Of a stretch of 64,000 nucleotides of DNA, positions 50,745 through 60,370 are shown one piece after another (the stretch's first letter is position 1; each line of letters opens with the position of its first letter). The notes below the pieces were generated by a model that was not told the DNA's origin, made no database searches, and was given only the letters and a program-made list of their open reading frames with translations. Source of the stretch: Rhizobium rosettiformans W3 (GTDB lineage: Bacteria; Pseudomonadota; Alphaproteobacteria; Rhizobiales; Rhizobiaceae); contig NZ_STGU01000011.1 in NCBI RefSeq assembly GCF_004912135.1, forward strand, positions 1 through 64,000, read 5' to 3'. The translations under genes were made by a program, and so were the position numbers.

Positions 50745-51485
50745 TCAGAACAGACCGACGCCCGGGGGCGGTGTCACCTGCGTCTGTGGCGGCAGGGGCT
50801 GGCCTTCGGGAATGAGATCGTCCTGCTGCAGCCCGTCCTGTTCCGGCAGCGTGCCGCCGATGATCTCGTTCGGCACCTCGACGGGCGCTTCGAGCGGCGG
50901 AACCGCGGCCTGGTTGGGATCACCGTTCAAACCCGGATCCTGGGCCGGATCCTGCGTCGGATCGGTGATCACGGCACCCGGATTAGCCGAGGCTGCGGCG
51001 GGCGCCGGCGTTGCGGCATCGGCGGGCTTGTCGGGTTCCGGCGCCGGCTTTGCAACCGCCTCGACACCCGGCGGCGGCGGGACTTCCGACTCGACCTTGC
51101 AGCCGGTCAGCCAGACGTCATAGATCGGGTGCTCGACGGCGTTGAGCGCTGGGCTGTCGGCGAACATCCAGCCGGAGAAGATGCGGCGGATCTTGCGGTC
51201 GAGCGTGATCTCGTCGACCTCGATGAAAGCGTCGATCTTCTGAGCTTCCGACTCATCGCGCGTGTAGCAGACCTTCGGCGTCACCTGGAGCGCGCCGAAC
51301 TGGACGGTCTCGTTGACATAGACGTCGAAGGTGGTGATGCGGCCGGTGATCTTGTCGATGCCGGCGAATTCGGCGACGGGGTTTTCGAGGCGGGCGGCAA
51401 CGGCTTTGTCAGCAAGGCCGATCGTTGCCGTGGCAGCAAGCCCGACAACCGGAATGGCCCATGCCCATGCACTCAATTTCATCAT
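50745..51485 (-). CDS. DUF2155 domain periplasmic protein
   Basis: 246 aa. The ATG at 51485 gives a signal (AWAWAIPVVGLAATATIG). ITTFDVYVNETVQFGALQV and RRIFSGWMFADSPALNAVEHP are the DUF2155 core. The C-terminal ~100 residues are Pro/Ala-rich and disordered. In rhizobia this gene normally lies near aat and the NDUFA12 paralog; here 12 kb separates it from aat. Confidence 0.85.
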   Translation of the reverse strand: MMKLSAWAWAIPVVGLAATATIGLADKAVAARLENPVAEFAGIDKITGRITTFDVYVNETVQFGALQVTPKVCYTRDESEAQKIDAFIEVDEITLDRKIRRIFSGWMFADSPALNAVEHPIYDVWLTGCKVESEVPPPPGVEAVAKPAPEPDKPADAATPAPAAASANPGAVITDPTQDPAQDPGLNGDPNQAAVPPLEAPVEVPNEIIGGTLPEQDGLQQDDLIPEGQPLPPQTQVTPPPGVGLF

Positions 51486-51575
51486 CCCGCTCGCTTTCGT
51501 GGATCCTCTGAAGCCCAGATACAAGAAGGGCCTCACAAGAGAGGCCCTAATGCCGGATTATGGCCAAATCGGGTA

Positions 51576-51974
51576 TCAGCCGCCCGGCGTCCAGGCGTCG
51601 TAGTCGCCGGTAACGCGCGGACGCTCGCCGGTGGCGGCGATCGAACCCTGGGGGCGATAGGCGGCAGGCGTGCCCGTCTGGTTCGGACGGTGTGCCTTTT
51701 CCCACTCGCGCGGCTTGTAGTCTTCCTTCGACGGCGGCGTGTCGGTGCGATAATGCATCCAGCCGTGCCAGCCGGCGGAAATCTTGGAGGCTTCGGCGTA
51801 ACCGTTATAGATGACCCAGCGCTTCGGCTGACCCCAGCTGGTCATCGGGCCTTCGTAATAGACATTGCCGAACTCGTCTTCGCCGACACGCTTGCCGTGA
51901 CGCCAGGTGAAGAAGCGGGTCCCCATGGTCTGACCGTTCCACCAGGTGAAGATCTGCAAGAGAAGCTGCTTCAT
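51576..51974 (-). CDS. NDUFA12-family protein, complex I accessory/assembly
   Basis: 132 aa. MKQLLLQIFTWWNGQTMGT, FFTWRHGKRVGEDEFGNVYY and RRWVIYNG-like RWVIYNGYAEAS are hallmarks of the NDUFA12/B17.2 family. Alphaproteobacteria keep this accessory subunit of NADH dehydrogenase. The start is the inner ATG at 51974 that gives the family N terminus. Upstream of DUF2155 on the same strand. Confidence 0.93.
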   Translation of the reverse strand: MKQLLLQIFTWWNGQTMGTRFFTWRHGKRVGEDEFGNVYYEGPMTSWGQPKRWVIYNGYAEASKISAGWHGWMHYRTDTPPSKEDYKPREWEKAHRPNQTGTPAAYRPQGSIAATGERPRVTGDYDAWTPGG

Positions 51975-52082
51975 CGTGTATCCTTGGGCAATTACCGCAG
52001 GCCGTGGCAAGGCCTTGTCGATCCTTCGTCGCTTATGCCGCCTGGACTTGCGCTTGTCCAGTGATTCCCCGCCGCACCCCCT

Positions 52083-52550
52083 TCATTTCAGCTTCAACTT
52101 GAAACCGATATGGGACGCCGTGAAGCCGAGCCGTTTGTAGAACCGGTGGGCATCCTTGCGCACGGCGTTGGACGTGAGCTGCACGAGACGCATGCCGTCC
52201 TGGCGGGCGCACTCGACGGCGAACTCGATCATGGCCGCGCCGATGCCCCTGCCCCGCATATCCGCGCGGGTCTGCACGGCCTCGATGATCATGGCGGAGG
52301 AGCCGCGACCGGTCAGCGTGGTGGTGACCATGGTCTGGAAGGTGCCGACCACCTCGCCGCCAAGTTCGGCGACGTAAAGGGTCTCGTTCTGGGATACGCT
52401 AATGCGGGCGAAGGCTGCGCGATAATCCGGCAGCGCCTCGGGCTCTGTGGTGTCGCCATGACCGCCGAGAGGATCATCGGCGAAGAGCGCGACGATCGAC
52501 ACCAGATCATTCTCGGTTGCTTCCCGGATCACGACTGTTTCCACTTGCAT
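52083..52550 (-). CDS. GNAT acetyltransferase
   Basis: 155 aa. The acetyl-CoA P-loop is RGRGIGAAMIEFAVE; RFYKRLGFTAS is the last conserved helix. Substrate unknown; possibly amino-terminal or small-molecule amines. It ends 108 bases from the NDUFA12 start, on the same strand. Confidence 0.88.
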   Translation of the reverse strand: MQVETVVIREATENDLVSIVALFADDPLGGHGDTTEPEALPDYRAAFARISVSQNETLYVAELGGEVVGTFQTMVTTTLTGRGSSAMIIEAVQTRADMRGRGIGAAMIEFAVECARQDGMRLVQLTSNAVRKDAHRFYKRLGFTASHIGFKLKLK

Positions 52551-52607
52551 GCTGCCCCCGCTGTTGCGCTAGTTTGCAGGTCCATAACGATCCCGGGGGA
52601 CTTCTTG

Positions 52608-53042
52608 ATGACAGGCATGCGACGACTGGTGACAATTCTGTGCGTAACTCTTTCGGCGGCGGCCGTGCAGGCGCAGGAAGGCGGTCGAAAGGCGATCGCC
52701 TTCGTTCAGGCGCCGGAAATGGGCGCAGGCGTTTGCGTCGAGAGCGACACGGACGGCGCCATCGACTGCGCCATGAAACAATGCATGGAAAGTGGAGCGA
52801 CCGCAGAGGATTGTCAGGTGAATGCCACCTGCTATCCGGCCAACTGGAGCGTCGACGTCTTCATGATGGCGGATGGCGGGCCGCATTGGCACCAGTATTC
52901 CTGCGGCTGGCAGACCAGGGAGCTGGCGCTAAAGGCGGCAGAACTCGCCTGCAGCGACGCCAAGGAGAACAACCTGATCGAATGCAGCGCCGTTCAGTTG
53001 ATCGACGAGGAAGGCACGATCCTCGCGCCACCTTTCGAGTGA
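52608..53042 (+). CDS. secreted Cys-rich protein, DUF4189-like
   Basis: 144 aa. Signal MRRLVTILCVTLSAAAVQA (start at 52608 or at the ATG nine bases later). The mature part has eight cysteines (VCVES, DCAMKQC, DCQ, TCYP, SCGW, ACSD, ECS) in the spacing of the DUF4189 fold and is probably disulfide-bonded. GGGGGA is the ribosome site. Function unknown. Confidence 0.75.
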   Translation: MTGMRRLVTILCVTLSAAAVQAQEGGRKAIAFVQAPEMGAGVCVESDTDGAIDCAMKQCMESGATAEDCQVNATCYPANWSVDVFMMADGGPHWHQYSCGWQTRELALKAAELACSDAKENNLIECSAVQLIDEEGTILAPPFE

Positions 53043-53065
53043 TCCGGCATGTCCGTGAAAAGCAG

Positions 53066-53089
53066 AAAGCCGCTCACTTGAGCGGCTTT
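53066..53089. terminator. hairpin between convergent genes
   Basis: AAAGCCGCTC (53066-53075), loop ACTT, GAGCGGCTTT (53080-53089), with flanking A and T runs; it overlaps the GNAT stop codon and serves both strands. Confidence 0.9.
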
Positions 53090-53571
53090 TCCATGATCAC
53101 AGCCTCGATCCCGCTGTCGGGACCGCCGCAATTCTTCGTCCGGTCGACCTCGACGAAGTCATGCGCCTCATAGAAGGCGATGGCGCCGTCGTTCTGGGGC
53201 TCGACTTCCAGCCTCAGGATCTCGGCATCCGGGAAACAAGTCTCGATCTCGGCGAAGAGATCGCGGCCGATGCCCTGACGCTGGTGGTCGGGATGGACAT
53301 AAAGCTGGTGCAGCACGGCGGTCTTGGTCAGCTTTTCGGACATGGCCGCGAAAGCCATCCCGCCGATCCGCTTGCCATCGTCCGCCACCAGATATTCGCC
53401 GCCCTTGACGTGGATGCGCCGCTTGATCTCGGCCGGCGAATGCCAGGCCGCGATCAGCTCGGCGACCTTGGCCGGTCCGTAGAACCGGTCATAGGTCGCG
53501 TGAAAACTCTGCGTCAGCAGGGCGCGGAGCGGTTCGACATCCCGGTCGTTGGCCGTGCGGACGAAGAACAA
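53074..53571 (-). CDS. GNAT acetyltransferase coupled to gatB
   Basis: 165 aa. HQRQGIGRDLFAEIE is the acetyl-CoA P-loop; AIAFYEAHDFVEVDRTKN is the C-terminal helix. It begins four bases after the gatB stop, so it is in the gatB transcript. Substrate unknown. Confidence 0.88.
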   Translation of the reverse strand: MFFVRTANDRDVEPLRALLTQSFHATYDRFYGPAKVAELIAAWHSPAEIKRRIHVKGGEYLVADDGKRIGGMAFAAMSEKLTKTAVLHQLYVHPDHQRQGIGRDLFAEIETCFPDAEILRLEVEPQNDGAIAFYEAHDFVEVDRTKNCGGPDSGIEAVIMEKPLK

Positions 53572-53575
53572 GCGC

Positions 53576-55078
53576 TTACTCCTCGATGCCCAGCTTGGCC
53601 TTGACCAGTGCCTGGACGGCCTGCGGGTTGGCCTTGCCGCCGGTCGCCTTCATCACCTGACCGACGAACCAGCCGGCGAGCGTCGGCTTGGCCTTCACCT
53701 TCTCGACCTGATCCGGGTTGGCAGCGATGATCTCGTCGACGGCGCGCTCGATGGCGCCCGTATCTGTCACCTGCTTCATGCCGCGGCTTTCGACGATCTC
53801 CGCGGGGTCGCCACCCTCGTTCCAGACGATCTCGAAGAGGTCCTTGGCGATCTTGCCGGAAATGGTCTCGGCCTTGATCAGGTCGATGATTCCGCCGAGC
53901 TGGGCGGGGGAAACCGGAGTCTCTTCAATGCCTTTGCCGGCTTTGTTCAAGGCGCCCAGCAAGTCATTGATGACCCAGTTGGCGGCCGTCTTGCCATCGC
54001 GGCCTTCGGCCACGGCTTCGAAATAGTCGGCGATCGCCTTTTCCGACACGAGCACGGAAGCGTCGTAGACGGACAGGCCAAGTTCGGCGACGAAGCGGGC
54101 CTTCTTGTCGTCGGGCAGTTCCGGCAGCGTCTTCTTCAGTTCTTCGACGAAGGCGTCGTCGAATTCGAGGGGCAGCAGGTCCGGATCGGGGAAGTAGCGA
54201 TAGTCATGCGCATCTTCCTTCGAGCGCATGGAGCGCGTCTCGCCCTTGTTCGGGTCGAAGAGACGGGTTTCCTGGTCGATGACGCCACCATCCTCGAGGA
54301 TCGCGATCTGGCGACGGGCTTCGTATTCGATGGCCTGGCCGATGAAGCGGATCGAGTTGACGTTCTTGATCTCGCAACGCGTTCCGAATTCGCCGCCCGG
54401 CTTGCGCACGGAAACGTTGACGTCGGCGCGCATGGAGCCTTCATCCATGTTTCCGTCGCAGGTGCCGAGGTAACGGACGATCGAGCGCAGCTTGGTCATA
54501 TAGGCCTTGGCTTCGTCGGAGGAGCGCATGTCAGGCTTCGACACGATTTCCATCAGCGCGACGCCAGAGCGGTTGAGATCAACGTAGGACATGGTCGGAT
54601 GCTGGTCGTGCATCGACTTGCCGGCGTCCTGTTCCAGATGCAGGCGCTCAATGCCGATTTCGATATCCTCGAAATTGCCCTGACGGTCGGGACCGAGCGA
54701 GATGATGATCTTGCCTTCGCCGACGATCGGGTCCTTGAACTGCGAGATCTGATAGCCCTGCGGCAGGTCCGGATAGAAGTAGTTCTTGCGGTCGAAGATC
54801 GAGCGCTTGTTGATCTGGGCCTTGAGACCCAAACCGGTGCGTACGGCCTGGGCCACGCATTCCTCGTTGATAACGGGCAGCATGCCGGGCATGGCGGCAT
54901 CGACGAGCGAAACGTTGGAATTGGGCGCATTGCCGAAGACGGTCGAGGCACCCGAGAAGAGCTTGGAATTCGACAGCACCTGGGCATGGACTTCCATGCC
55001 GATGATGACTTCCCAATCACCGGTGGCACCGGGAATGAGGCGTTTCGGATCAGGCGTGCGGGTGTCTACCAGGGTCAT
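53576..55078 (-). CDS. gatB: aspartyl/glutamyl-tRNA amidotransferase subunit B
   Basis: 500 aa. Holds the tRNA and the kinase-like amidotransferase centre of GatCAB, which corrects Asp-tRNA(Asn) and Glu-tRNA(Gln). [35 protein letters not shown] and [11 protein letters not shown] are signatures. The C-terminal YqeY-like tail is present. Full length. gatA and gatC lie 2.5 kb and more away on the same strand. Confidence 0.96.
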   Translation of the reverse strand: MTLVDTRTPDPKRLIPGATGDWEVIIGMEVHAQVLSNSKLFSGASTVFGNAPNSNVSLVDAAMPGMLPVINEECVAQAVRTGLGLKAQINKRSIFDRKNYFYPDLPQGYQISQFKDPIVGEGKIIISLGPDRQGNFEDIEIGIERLHLEQDAGKSMHDQHPTMSYVDLNRSGVALMEIVSKPDMRSSDEAKAYMTKLRSIVRYLGTCDGNMDEGSMRADVNVSVRKPGGEFGTRCEIKNVNSIRFIGQAIEYEARRQIAILEDGGVIDQETRLFDPNKGETRSMRSKEDAHDYRYFPDPDLLPLEFDDAFVEELKKTLPELPDDKKARFVAELGLSVYDASVLVSEKAIADYFEAVAEGRDGKTAANWVINDLLGALNKAGKGIEETPVSPAQLGGIIDLIKAETISGKIAKDLFEIVWNEGGDPAEIVESRGMKQVTDTGAIERAVDEIIAANPDQVEKVKAKPTLAGWFVGQVMKATGGKANPQAVQALVKAKLGIEE

Positions 55079-55217
55079 CGGATGCTCGTGTCATGCGTGG
55101 ACGTGTTGATCCGTGAGGTAGAGCAATTGCGCCCAAGGTGCAAGGCTTTGAGGGCAGCCAGCCGGATGACCTTCCGTTGACGGAAAAGGCACGAAGCTCG
55201 GCTAGTATATCCCGGAC

Positions 55218-55523
55218 ATGACCATCGACAGCCTCTTCACTCTGCTCGCAGTCTTCGCCCTCTGGAACGGCCTCGTCTTCGGCGTCTATGCCTTCGACAA
55301 GATCGCAGCCCAGCAGGGCGGCTGGCGCGTGCGCGAGGACACGCTAATCCTGCTCGCCATCGCCGGCGGCGGACCCGGAGCGCTGCTTTGCCAGAGACTG
55401 CTGCGCCACAAGACGAGGAAGCAGCCCTTCCCTGTCCTGCTCCCGCTCACGGCGGCGCTGCATCTCGTCCTTCTGGTCGTATTCGGGCTGTTTCCGCAGC
55501 TGGTGTCCCAAGTGATCGGCTAG
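55218..55523 (+). CDS. DUF1294 membrane protein
   Basis: 101 aa, with about three TM helices (LFTLLAVFALWNGLVFGVYAF, ILLAIAGGGPGALLCQ, LHLVLLVVFGLFPQLV). FDKIAAQ and GGGPGA fit DUF1294. Function unknown. Its upstream region is divergent from gatB. Confidence 0.82.
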   Translation: MTIDSLFTLLAVFALWNGLVFGVYAFDKIAAQQGGWRVREDTLILLAIAGGGPGALLCQRLLRHKTRKQPFPVLLPLTAALHLVLLVVFGLFPQLVSQVIG

Positions 55524-55537
55524 CCGACGGTACCCGG

Positions 55538-56047
55538 TCAGAATTCCTGACCGTAGCCGGCACCGCCGGCTTCCGAGAGCGACTTCGAGAGGCCGACCGA
55601 TTGCACGTCGCGATCGAGCTTCGGATTGTAGGTGACGGTCAGCCAGTTGACCGCATAGCCGTTCTTCTCGAAGAATTTCAGCGCGTCTTCGTTCATCGCG
55701 TGGGTCTGCAGACGCGCCACCGAAAAGCCCTGAGACTTCAGCCCCTCTTCGACGGCGTTGAGGAGTGCTGTGCCGAAGCCCTGGCCCTCGTGGTCGGGAT
55801 CGATCCAGAAGTCCGTGATGGTCTCGTCCATGTCCTCGCGCGCGGCCCAGCCGACAACATTCCCGGACTTTTCGATGACGGTGATGGTGATCCAGCCTTC
55901 CTGGGTGAAGGCGGCAAAGGCATCCCGGGCATTGGCCGCCATCTCGGCCGCCTCCCCCACTGACGCCATTGCCTTGCGCCAGGCGCGCATGCCGATCTCC
56001 GTGAGGAGCTCTGCGTCGTCCTGGTGAGCCTTGCGGATCGTGACCAT
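55538..56047 (-). CDS. GNAT acetyltransferase (paralog of the gatA-linked one)
   Basis: 169 aa from the ATG at 56047 (GAGGTGAGG upstream), giving MVTIRKAHQDDAE. P-loop HEGQGFGTALLNAVEEG; last segment FFEKNGYAVNW. The region GNVVGWAAREDMDETITDFW parallels [20 protein letters not shown] of the GNAT at 57130-57615, so the two are paralogs. Substrate unknown. Confidence 0.87.
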   Translation of the reverse strand: MVTIRKAHQDDAELLTEIGMRAWRKAMASVGEAAEMAANARDAFAAFTQEGWITITVIEKSGNVVGWAAREDMDETITDFWIDPDHEGQGFGTALLNAVEEGLKSQGFSVARLQTHAMNEDALKFFEKNGYAVNWLTVTYNPKLDRDVQSVGLSKSLSEAGGAGYGQEF

Positions 56048-56321
56048 CCTCACCTCTTCAATTGAGCCAGTTAAGCATCCGTGATGATTCTTGACCAGAG
56101 TGTGTGTCCCTGACGCAATGGACGCAGGCGAATGGCTTGTGCTATTCGCCGTTCGTCTACAGGAGTTTTGATGTTCGGTTTGTCCGAGACCCGGTAAAGG
56201 CCCTGCCCGCGATCCCACAGTGATCGACCGGCCAGGGCCAGAAAACGAAGCCCCGACGCTCATACAGCGCCGGACCCGTTTTCATGCGCGCGTTGGAGCG
56301 CGCTTCTCCGGACATCAAACC

Positions 56322-56579
56322 ATGGACATTTCACGCTCAGACCAGCGTATCCTTCACCTCATGGCCCAGGGCGGCTGGATCGAAATCCATCGCGACGAGC
56401 GGCGCAAGATCGAGAAAGCCTTGTGCTTTTCCCGCGACGGCTGGCTCTATCCCGGCTTCGACCTCGAGCTTTTCCGCAGGCTGAAACGCCTGAGGGCGAT
56501 CAGCTCGAAGGAGGGCAAACCGTATCGCATCACCGAACGGGGCCTGCGGCTCGTGAGGTCGGAACTGGACAACCGGTGA
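56322..56579 (+). CDS. yjhX: YjhX-family protein (putative toxin)
   Basis: 85 aa. MDISRSDQRILHLMAQGGWI, CFSRDGWLYPGF and GKPYRITERGLRLVRSELD match the YjhX/UPF0386 pattern. Toxin activity has been proposed for YjhX in E. coli. The family start is the ATG at 56322, not the earlier in-frame codons. No obvious antitoxin partner is adjacent. Confidence 0.85.
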   Translation: MDISRSDQRILHLMAQGGWIEIHRDERRKIEKALCFSRDGWLYPGFDLELFRRLKRLRAISSKEGKPYRITERGLRLVRSELDNR

Positions 56580-56663
56580 GGCCGAAGGCCGGTGCCGCGG
56601 AAACGCGGTGCCGGCCGTCAGGAGGCAATTGGCCTTAGCCATGACTTGCGCTATTCTCTTTCC

Positions 56664-56846
56664 ATGGCTGAACCGAAATCAGAAGCTTCAGAAGACATAG
56701 ACTTCGCTCCATCGTCGGCAGTGTCGCAGGCGGAGTATGAGGCCTGGAAAGTCGAGAAGATCACCAAGGCACTCAGGCAGTGCGAGGATCGTGATGCCAT
56801 GATCCCAGCGGATGACGTGTGGGAGCGCTTTGGCTTTGAACGTTAG
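56664..56846 (+). CDS. ParD/RelB-type antitoxin of a degraded toxin-antitoxin pair
   Basis: 60 aa starting MAEPKSEASEDID. The C-terminal half (KITKALRQCEDRDAMIPADDV) follows the pattern of small antitoxins found before ParE toxins. The gene is intact and ends in TAG. The toxin gene that follows is broken, so the antitoxin may be a relic or may cross-protect. Confidence 0.65.
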   Translation: MAEPKSEASEDIDFAPSSAVSQAEYEAWKVEKITKALRQCEDRDAMIPADDVWERFGFER

Positions 56847-57126
56847 TTCTCACCACAAGCAAATGCAGATCTCCTTGCCATTCATGCCTACATCTCGGAT
56901 CAGGACAAACTTGCTGGCCGACCGAATTCTGTCGCGCCTTAGGCAGGCCACGGAAACGCTGAGGCATCATCCCTTGCTGGGGCGAACGGGCACAGTCTCC
57001 GGCACACGCGAATTACCGGTGCACGGGCTTCTCTACACGATCATCTACCGGATCGTCTCAACCGCTCAACTCGATATCGTGACCATTCTCCATCAGCGGA
57101 TGCTGTATCCGCTGATGGAGGGGTGA
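56847..57126 (+). pseudogene. frameshifted parE-type toxin gene
   Basis: Frame A, from 56847, encodes FSPQANADLLAIHAYISDQD, the usual ParE N terminus, but has no start codon because the antitoxin stop lies just before it in the same frame. At about 56916 one extra G breaks the frame. Frame B continues ADRILSRLRQATETL, HHPLLGRTGTVSGTREL and LLYTIIYRIV to 57126, the ParE C terminus. Removing that base gives DKLAADRI across the join. A translated ORF from 56812 covers only the second half. Confidence 0.75.
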
Positions 57127-57129
57127 GGC

Positions 57130-57615
57130 TCAAAACACCTGCTGCATCTTCACCTTGTCGACCGCCATTCCCATGGACGGCGAATGCTGCATGCCGCGCC
57201 AGATGATCGAAAAGCCCAGATCCTTGTAAAGCCGGATTGCGCCCTCGTTGGCGGCATGCGTGTCGATCCTGGCGCGCTTCAGGCCTTCTGCACGCATCTC
57301 GCGCAGCGTGTTGGAAATTAGCGCCGAGCCGATTCCGAGACCCTGATGGGCGGGGCTCACCCACAGATCGGAGATGTAGTCGCGCGCGCCATCTCGGGCG
57401 GTCCAGCCGACGATCTCGTCGCCGAGTTGGCCGACGGTGATCAGGCTGAAGTGCTCCTGGGCAAAGCGGCGAAAGCTCAGGCGGATCTTGACCATCATAT
57501 CGACGCCGAAGGCATTCAGCACCGGATTGGCCGTCCAGGCGTCAAAACCGACACGGCCGACGCTTTCAGCATCGGCCGCTGTCATGTCACGGATGACGAA
57601 GTCCCTTACCACCAC
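57130..57615 (-). CDS. GNAT acetyltransferase overlapping gatA
   Basis: 161 aa. P-loop [19 protein letters not shown]-terminal [14 protein letters not shown]. Its 5' end overlaps the gatA 3' end by 10 bases, so translation is coupled. Paralogous to the GNAT at 55538-56047. Role in tRNA or amino-acid modification is unknown. Confidence 0.88.
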   Translation of the reverse strand: MVVRDFVIRDMTAADAESVGRVGFDAWTANPVLNAFGVDMMVKIRLSFRRFAQEHFSLITVGQLGDEIVGWTARDGARDYISDLWVSPAHQGLGIGSALISNTLREMRAEGLKRARIDTHAANEGAIRLYKDLGFSIIWRGMQHSPSMGMAVDKVKMQQVF

Positions 57616-59087
57616 TTGGCCGGCGTGAACTTGCCGGCAGCCTGTTCGATGACATGGGCGGTCTTGAAGAGGGTTTCTTCCTCGAAGGGCTTGCCGATGA
57701 CCTGAAGTCCGAGCGGCAGGCCCTTCTTGTCGAGGCCGGCGGGAACCGAGATGCCCGGCAGGCCGGCCATGTTCAGCGTGATCGTAAAGACGTCCTGCAG
57801 GTACATCTTGACCGGATCGGCGGCCAGTTCCTTGTCGCCGATGGCGAAGGCTGAGGACGGGGTGATCGGTGCGAGGATTGCATCGACGCCGGCTTCGAAA
57901 GCGAGTTCAAAGTCGCGCTTGATCAGCGTGCGGACCTTCTGGGCCTTGAGGTAATAGGCGTCGTAGTAGCCGGCGGACAGCACATAGGTGCCGATCATGA
58001 TGCGGCGCTGGACTTCCTTGCCGAAACCGGCGGCACGGGTCTTCTCGTACATGTCGACAATGTCCTTGCCGTCGACGCGCAGGCCGTAGCGGACGCCGTC
58101 GTAACGGGCGAGGTTGGACGAGGCTTCCGCCGGGGCGACGATGTAATAGGCCGGAAGGGCGTACTTCGTGTGCGGCAGGGAAATGTCGACGATCTCGGCG
58201 CCGGCTTCCTTCAGCCAGGCAACGCCCTGTTGCCAGAGCGCGTCGATTTCTTCCGACATGCCCTCGACGCGGTATTCCTTCGGGATACCGATCTTCATGC
58301 CCTTCACGGAGCCGCCGATCGCCTTTTCATAGTCCGGAACCGGGAGATCGACCGAGGTCGTATCCTTCGGGTCGACGCTTGCCATGGACGTCAAAAGGAT
58401 TGCGGCATCGCGCACGTCGCGGGCGAGCGGGCCGGCCTGATCCAACGACGAAGCGTAGGAGACGATGCCCCAACGCGAGCAGCGGCCATAGGTCGGCTTG
58501 ATGCCGACAGTACCGGTAAAGGCAGCCGGCTGGCGGATCGAGCCGCCGGTGTCGGTGGCGGTCGCACCGGCGCAGAGATGGGCGGCAACGGCTGCAGCCG
58601 AGCCACCGGAGGAGCCGCCGGGCACGAGCTTCTCGTCGGAGCCTTTGGCCTTCCACGGGTTGACCGCCGGGCCGTAATAGGAGCTCTCGTTTGACGAGCC
58701 CATGGCGAATTCGTCCATGTTGAGCTTGCCGAGCATGACGGCGCCGGCATCCCAGAGGTTCTGCGTGACGGTCGACTCGTATTTCGGCTTGAAGCCGTCG
58801 AGGATATGGCTGCAGGCCTGGGTGTGGACGTCGCGGGTGGCAAAGAGGTCCTTCACACCGAGCGGAATGCCCTCGAGAACGCCGGCCTTGCCGTCGGCAA
58901 TGCGGGCGTCGGAGGCCTTGGCCATGTCGCGGGCGACATCCGGGGTGACGGCCACATAGGCGTTCAGCGCGCCATTCGCCGCTTCGATCGCAGAAAGATA
59001 GGCGTCCGTCAGTTCGACGGCCTTGATCTCCTTGGCGGCGAGTTTCGCGCGGGCTTCCGCGATGGTGAGGCTGGTCAATTCGCTCAT
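57606..59087 (-). CDS. gatA: aspartyl/glutamyl-tRNA amidotransferase subunit A
   Basis: 493-aa amidase-signature enzyme that supplies ammonia from glutamine. Catalytic Lys in [10 protein letters not shown], Ser in the loop [16 protein letters not shown] and in [11 protein letters not shown]. The start gives [16 protein letters not shown], the usual N terminus. It is preceded by gatC, with a 75-base gap. Confidence 0.97.
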   Translation of the reverse strand: MSELTSLTIAEARAKLAAKEIKAVELTDAYLSAIEAANGALNAYVAVTPDVARDMAKASDARIADGKAGVLEGIPLGVKDLFATRDVHTQACSHILDGFKPKYESTVTQNLWDAGAVMLGKLNMDEFAMGSSNESSYYGPAVNPWKAKGSDEKLVPGGSSGGSAAAVAAHLCAGATATDTGGSIRQPAAFTGTVGIKPTYGRCSRWGIVSYASSLDQAGPLARDVRDAAILLTSMASVDPKDTTSVDLPVPDYEKAIGGSVKGMKIGIPKEYRVEGMSEEIDALWQQGVAWLKEAGAEIVDISLPHTKYALPAYYIVAPAEASSNLARYDGVRYGLRVDGKDIVDMYEKTRAAGFGKEVQRRIMIGTYVLSAGYYDAYYLKAQKVRTLIKRDFELAFEAGVDAILAPITPSSAFAIGDKELAADPVKMYLQDVFTITLNMAGLPGISVPAGLDKKGLPLGLQVIGKPFEEETLFKTAHVIEQAAGKFTPAKWW

Positions 59088-59162
59088 GGCAGGTTCACTT
59101 CAAACTGTCGACGGGCCGGCGGGCCCAAGAAAAACGGGAGGCGCTCTGAATTCTAAGGCGTC

Positions 59163-59450
59163 TTATTCGACGACCTTCGGCACCTGGAAGAAGTTGCGGT
59201 CGGTGGCGGGCGCATTGGCGACGATGTCGTCAGCCTTATTGCCGTCGGTGACGGCATCTTCGCGCTTCTTCATAGCCATCGGAGTCACCGAGGTCATCGG
59301 CTCGACGCCGGTGACATCAACTTCGTTCAGCTGCTCGACAAAACCGAGAATGCCATTCAATTCCCCGGTCATGCGTGCGGCATCCTCCTCGCTGACAGCG
59401 ATGCGGGCAAGGCGGGCGACGCGCTTGACGGTGGCGAGGTCAACAGACAT
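59163..59450 (-). CDS. gatC: aspartyl/glutamyl-tRNA amidotransferase subunit C
   Basis: 95 aa starting [20 protein letters not shown]. The short GatC protein clamps GatA and Gat[11 protein letters not shown] and [10 protein letters not shown] are conserved. The start is the ATG at 59450, not the codon 57 bases upstream. Confidence 0.96.
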   Translation of the reverse strand: MSVDLATVKRVARLARIAVSEEDAARMTGELNGILGFVEQLNEVDVTGVEPMTSVTPMAMKKREDAVTDGNKADDIVANAPATDRNFFQVPKVVE

Positions 59451-59516
59451 GGCATTCTCCGGATAAGCTGTTTTCTTCGCTATAATGGCCGTCAAGCGCA
59501 GGTGCAACGGGGTTTC

Positions 59517-60221
59517 TCAGACCTCGATGGCCGATCCCGCCTCCGGCGTGGCCACCCGGGTGCGGGTTCCGTCCATGCCGGCCACGAATTTCTCCGGTGT
59601 CTGGTCGATGATCGGGAAGGAGCCGTAGTGGCAGGGGATCGCCGTCTTGAAGTCGAAGAAGCGCTGGCAGGCCAGTGCTGCGACCGCACCGCCCATGGTG
59701 AAGCGGTCACCGATCGGCACGAGACCGACATCCGGCTGGTGCAGTTCGTTGATCAGCTTCATGTCGGAGAAGATGTCGGTGTCGCCCATGTGCAGAACCG
59801 AGGCTTCGTCGTCGAAATGCAGCATCAGGCCGTTTGCATTGCCAAGCGCATGTGAAACGCCATCTTCGGTGATCTGGGCGGAGGAATGCAGTGCATTGGT
59901 GAAGGTGACCGTGAAGCCCTCGAAGTGGATGGTGCCGCCGGTATTGCCCATTTCCAGCTTGTCGACACCCTTGGCTCCGAGCCAGGCGGCGAGATCGGCA
60001 TTGGCAAGCACCGTTGCACCGGTTTCCTTGGCCAGCTGAACCGTGTCGCCGACATGGTCGCCATGACCGTGGGTGAGCAGGATATGCGTCACGCCCTTGG
60101 TCATGTCCTTGCGGTCAAGGCCTGCAAAACCCGGATTATGCGTCAGGAACGGGTCGATCAGGATCGAGGCCTTCGCCGAGTCGAGACGAAATGCGGCGTG
60201 GCCGAGCCAGGTGATTTTCAT
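59517..60221 (-). CDS. UPF0173 metallo-beta-lactamase-fold hydrolase
   Basis: 234 aa. The zinc site is [12 protein letters not shown] plus His in MHMGD-like [12 protein letters not shown] and later [19 protein letters not shown] is the N-terminal strand. The UPF0173 subfamily has no confirmed substrate. The ATG at 60221 is standard. It lies upstream of gatC on the same strand, 66 bases apart. Confidence 0.92.
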   Translation of the reverse strand: MKITWLGHAAFRLDSAKASILIDPFLTHNPGFAGLDRKDMTKGVTHILLTHGHGDHVGDTVQLAKETGATVLANADLAAWLGAKGVDKLEMGNTGGTIHFEGFTVTFTNALHSSAQITEDGVSHALGNANGLMLHFDDEASVLHMGDTDIFSDMKLINELHQPDVGLVPIGDRFTMGGAVAALACQRFFDFKTAIPCHYGSFPIIDQTPEKFVAGMDGTRTRVATPEAGSAIEV

Positions 60222-60370
60222 GATGTCAGTCTCCGGTCTTGAAATGTCTGTCGGAATATATGGCGATCGTTTGTTTCGGCAACGGGCACAACGAGTTGCC
60301 TCGCCCCTCCCGCTGGTTTAAGCGACCAGCATGACAGCCGTAGCGCTCTCAGCGCAAGAAAGGAACGACC

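Noticed and set aside
56812..57126. 104-codon ORF as an intact toxin
   Set aside because: Only its second half matches ParE; the true N terminus is in another frame, so the gene is called a pseudogene.
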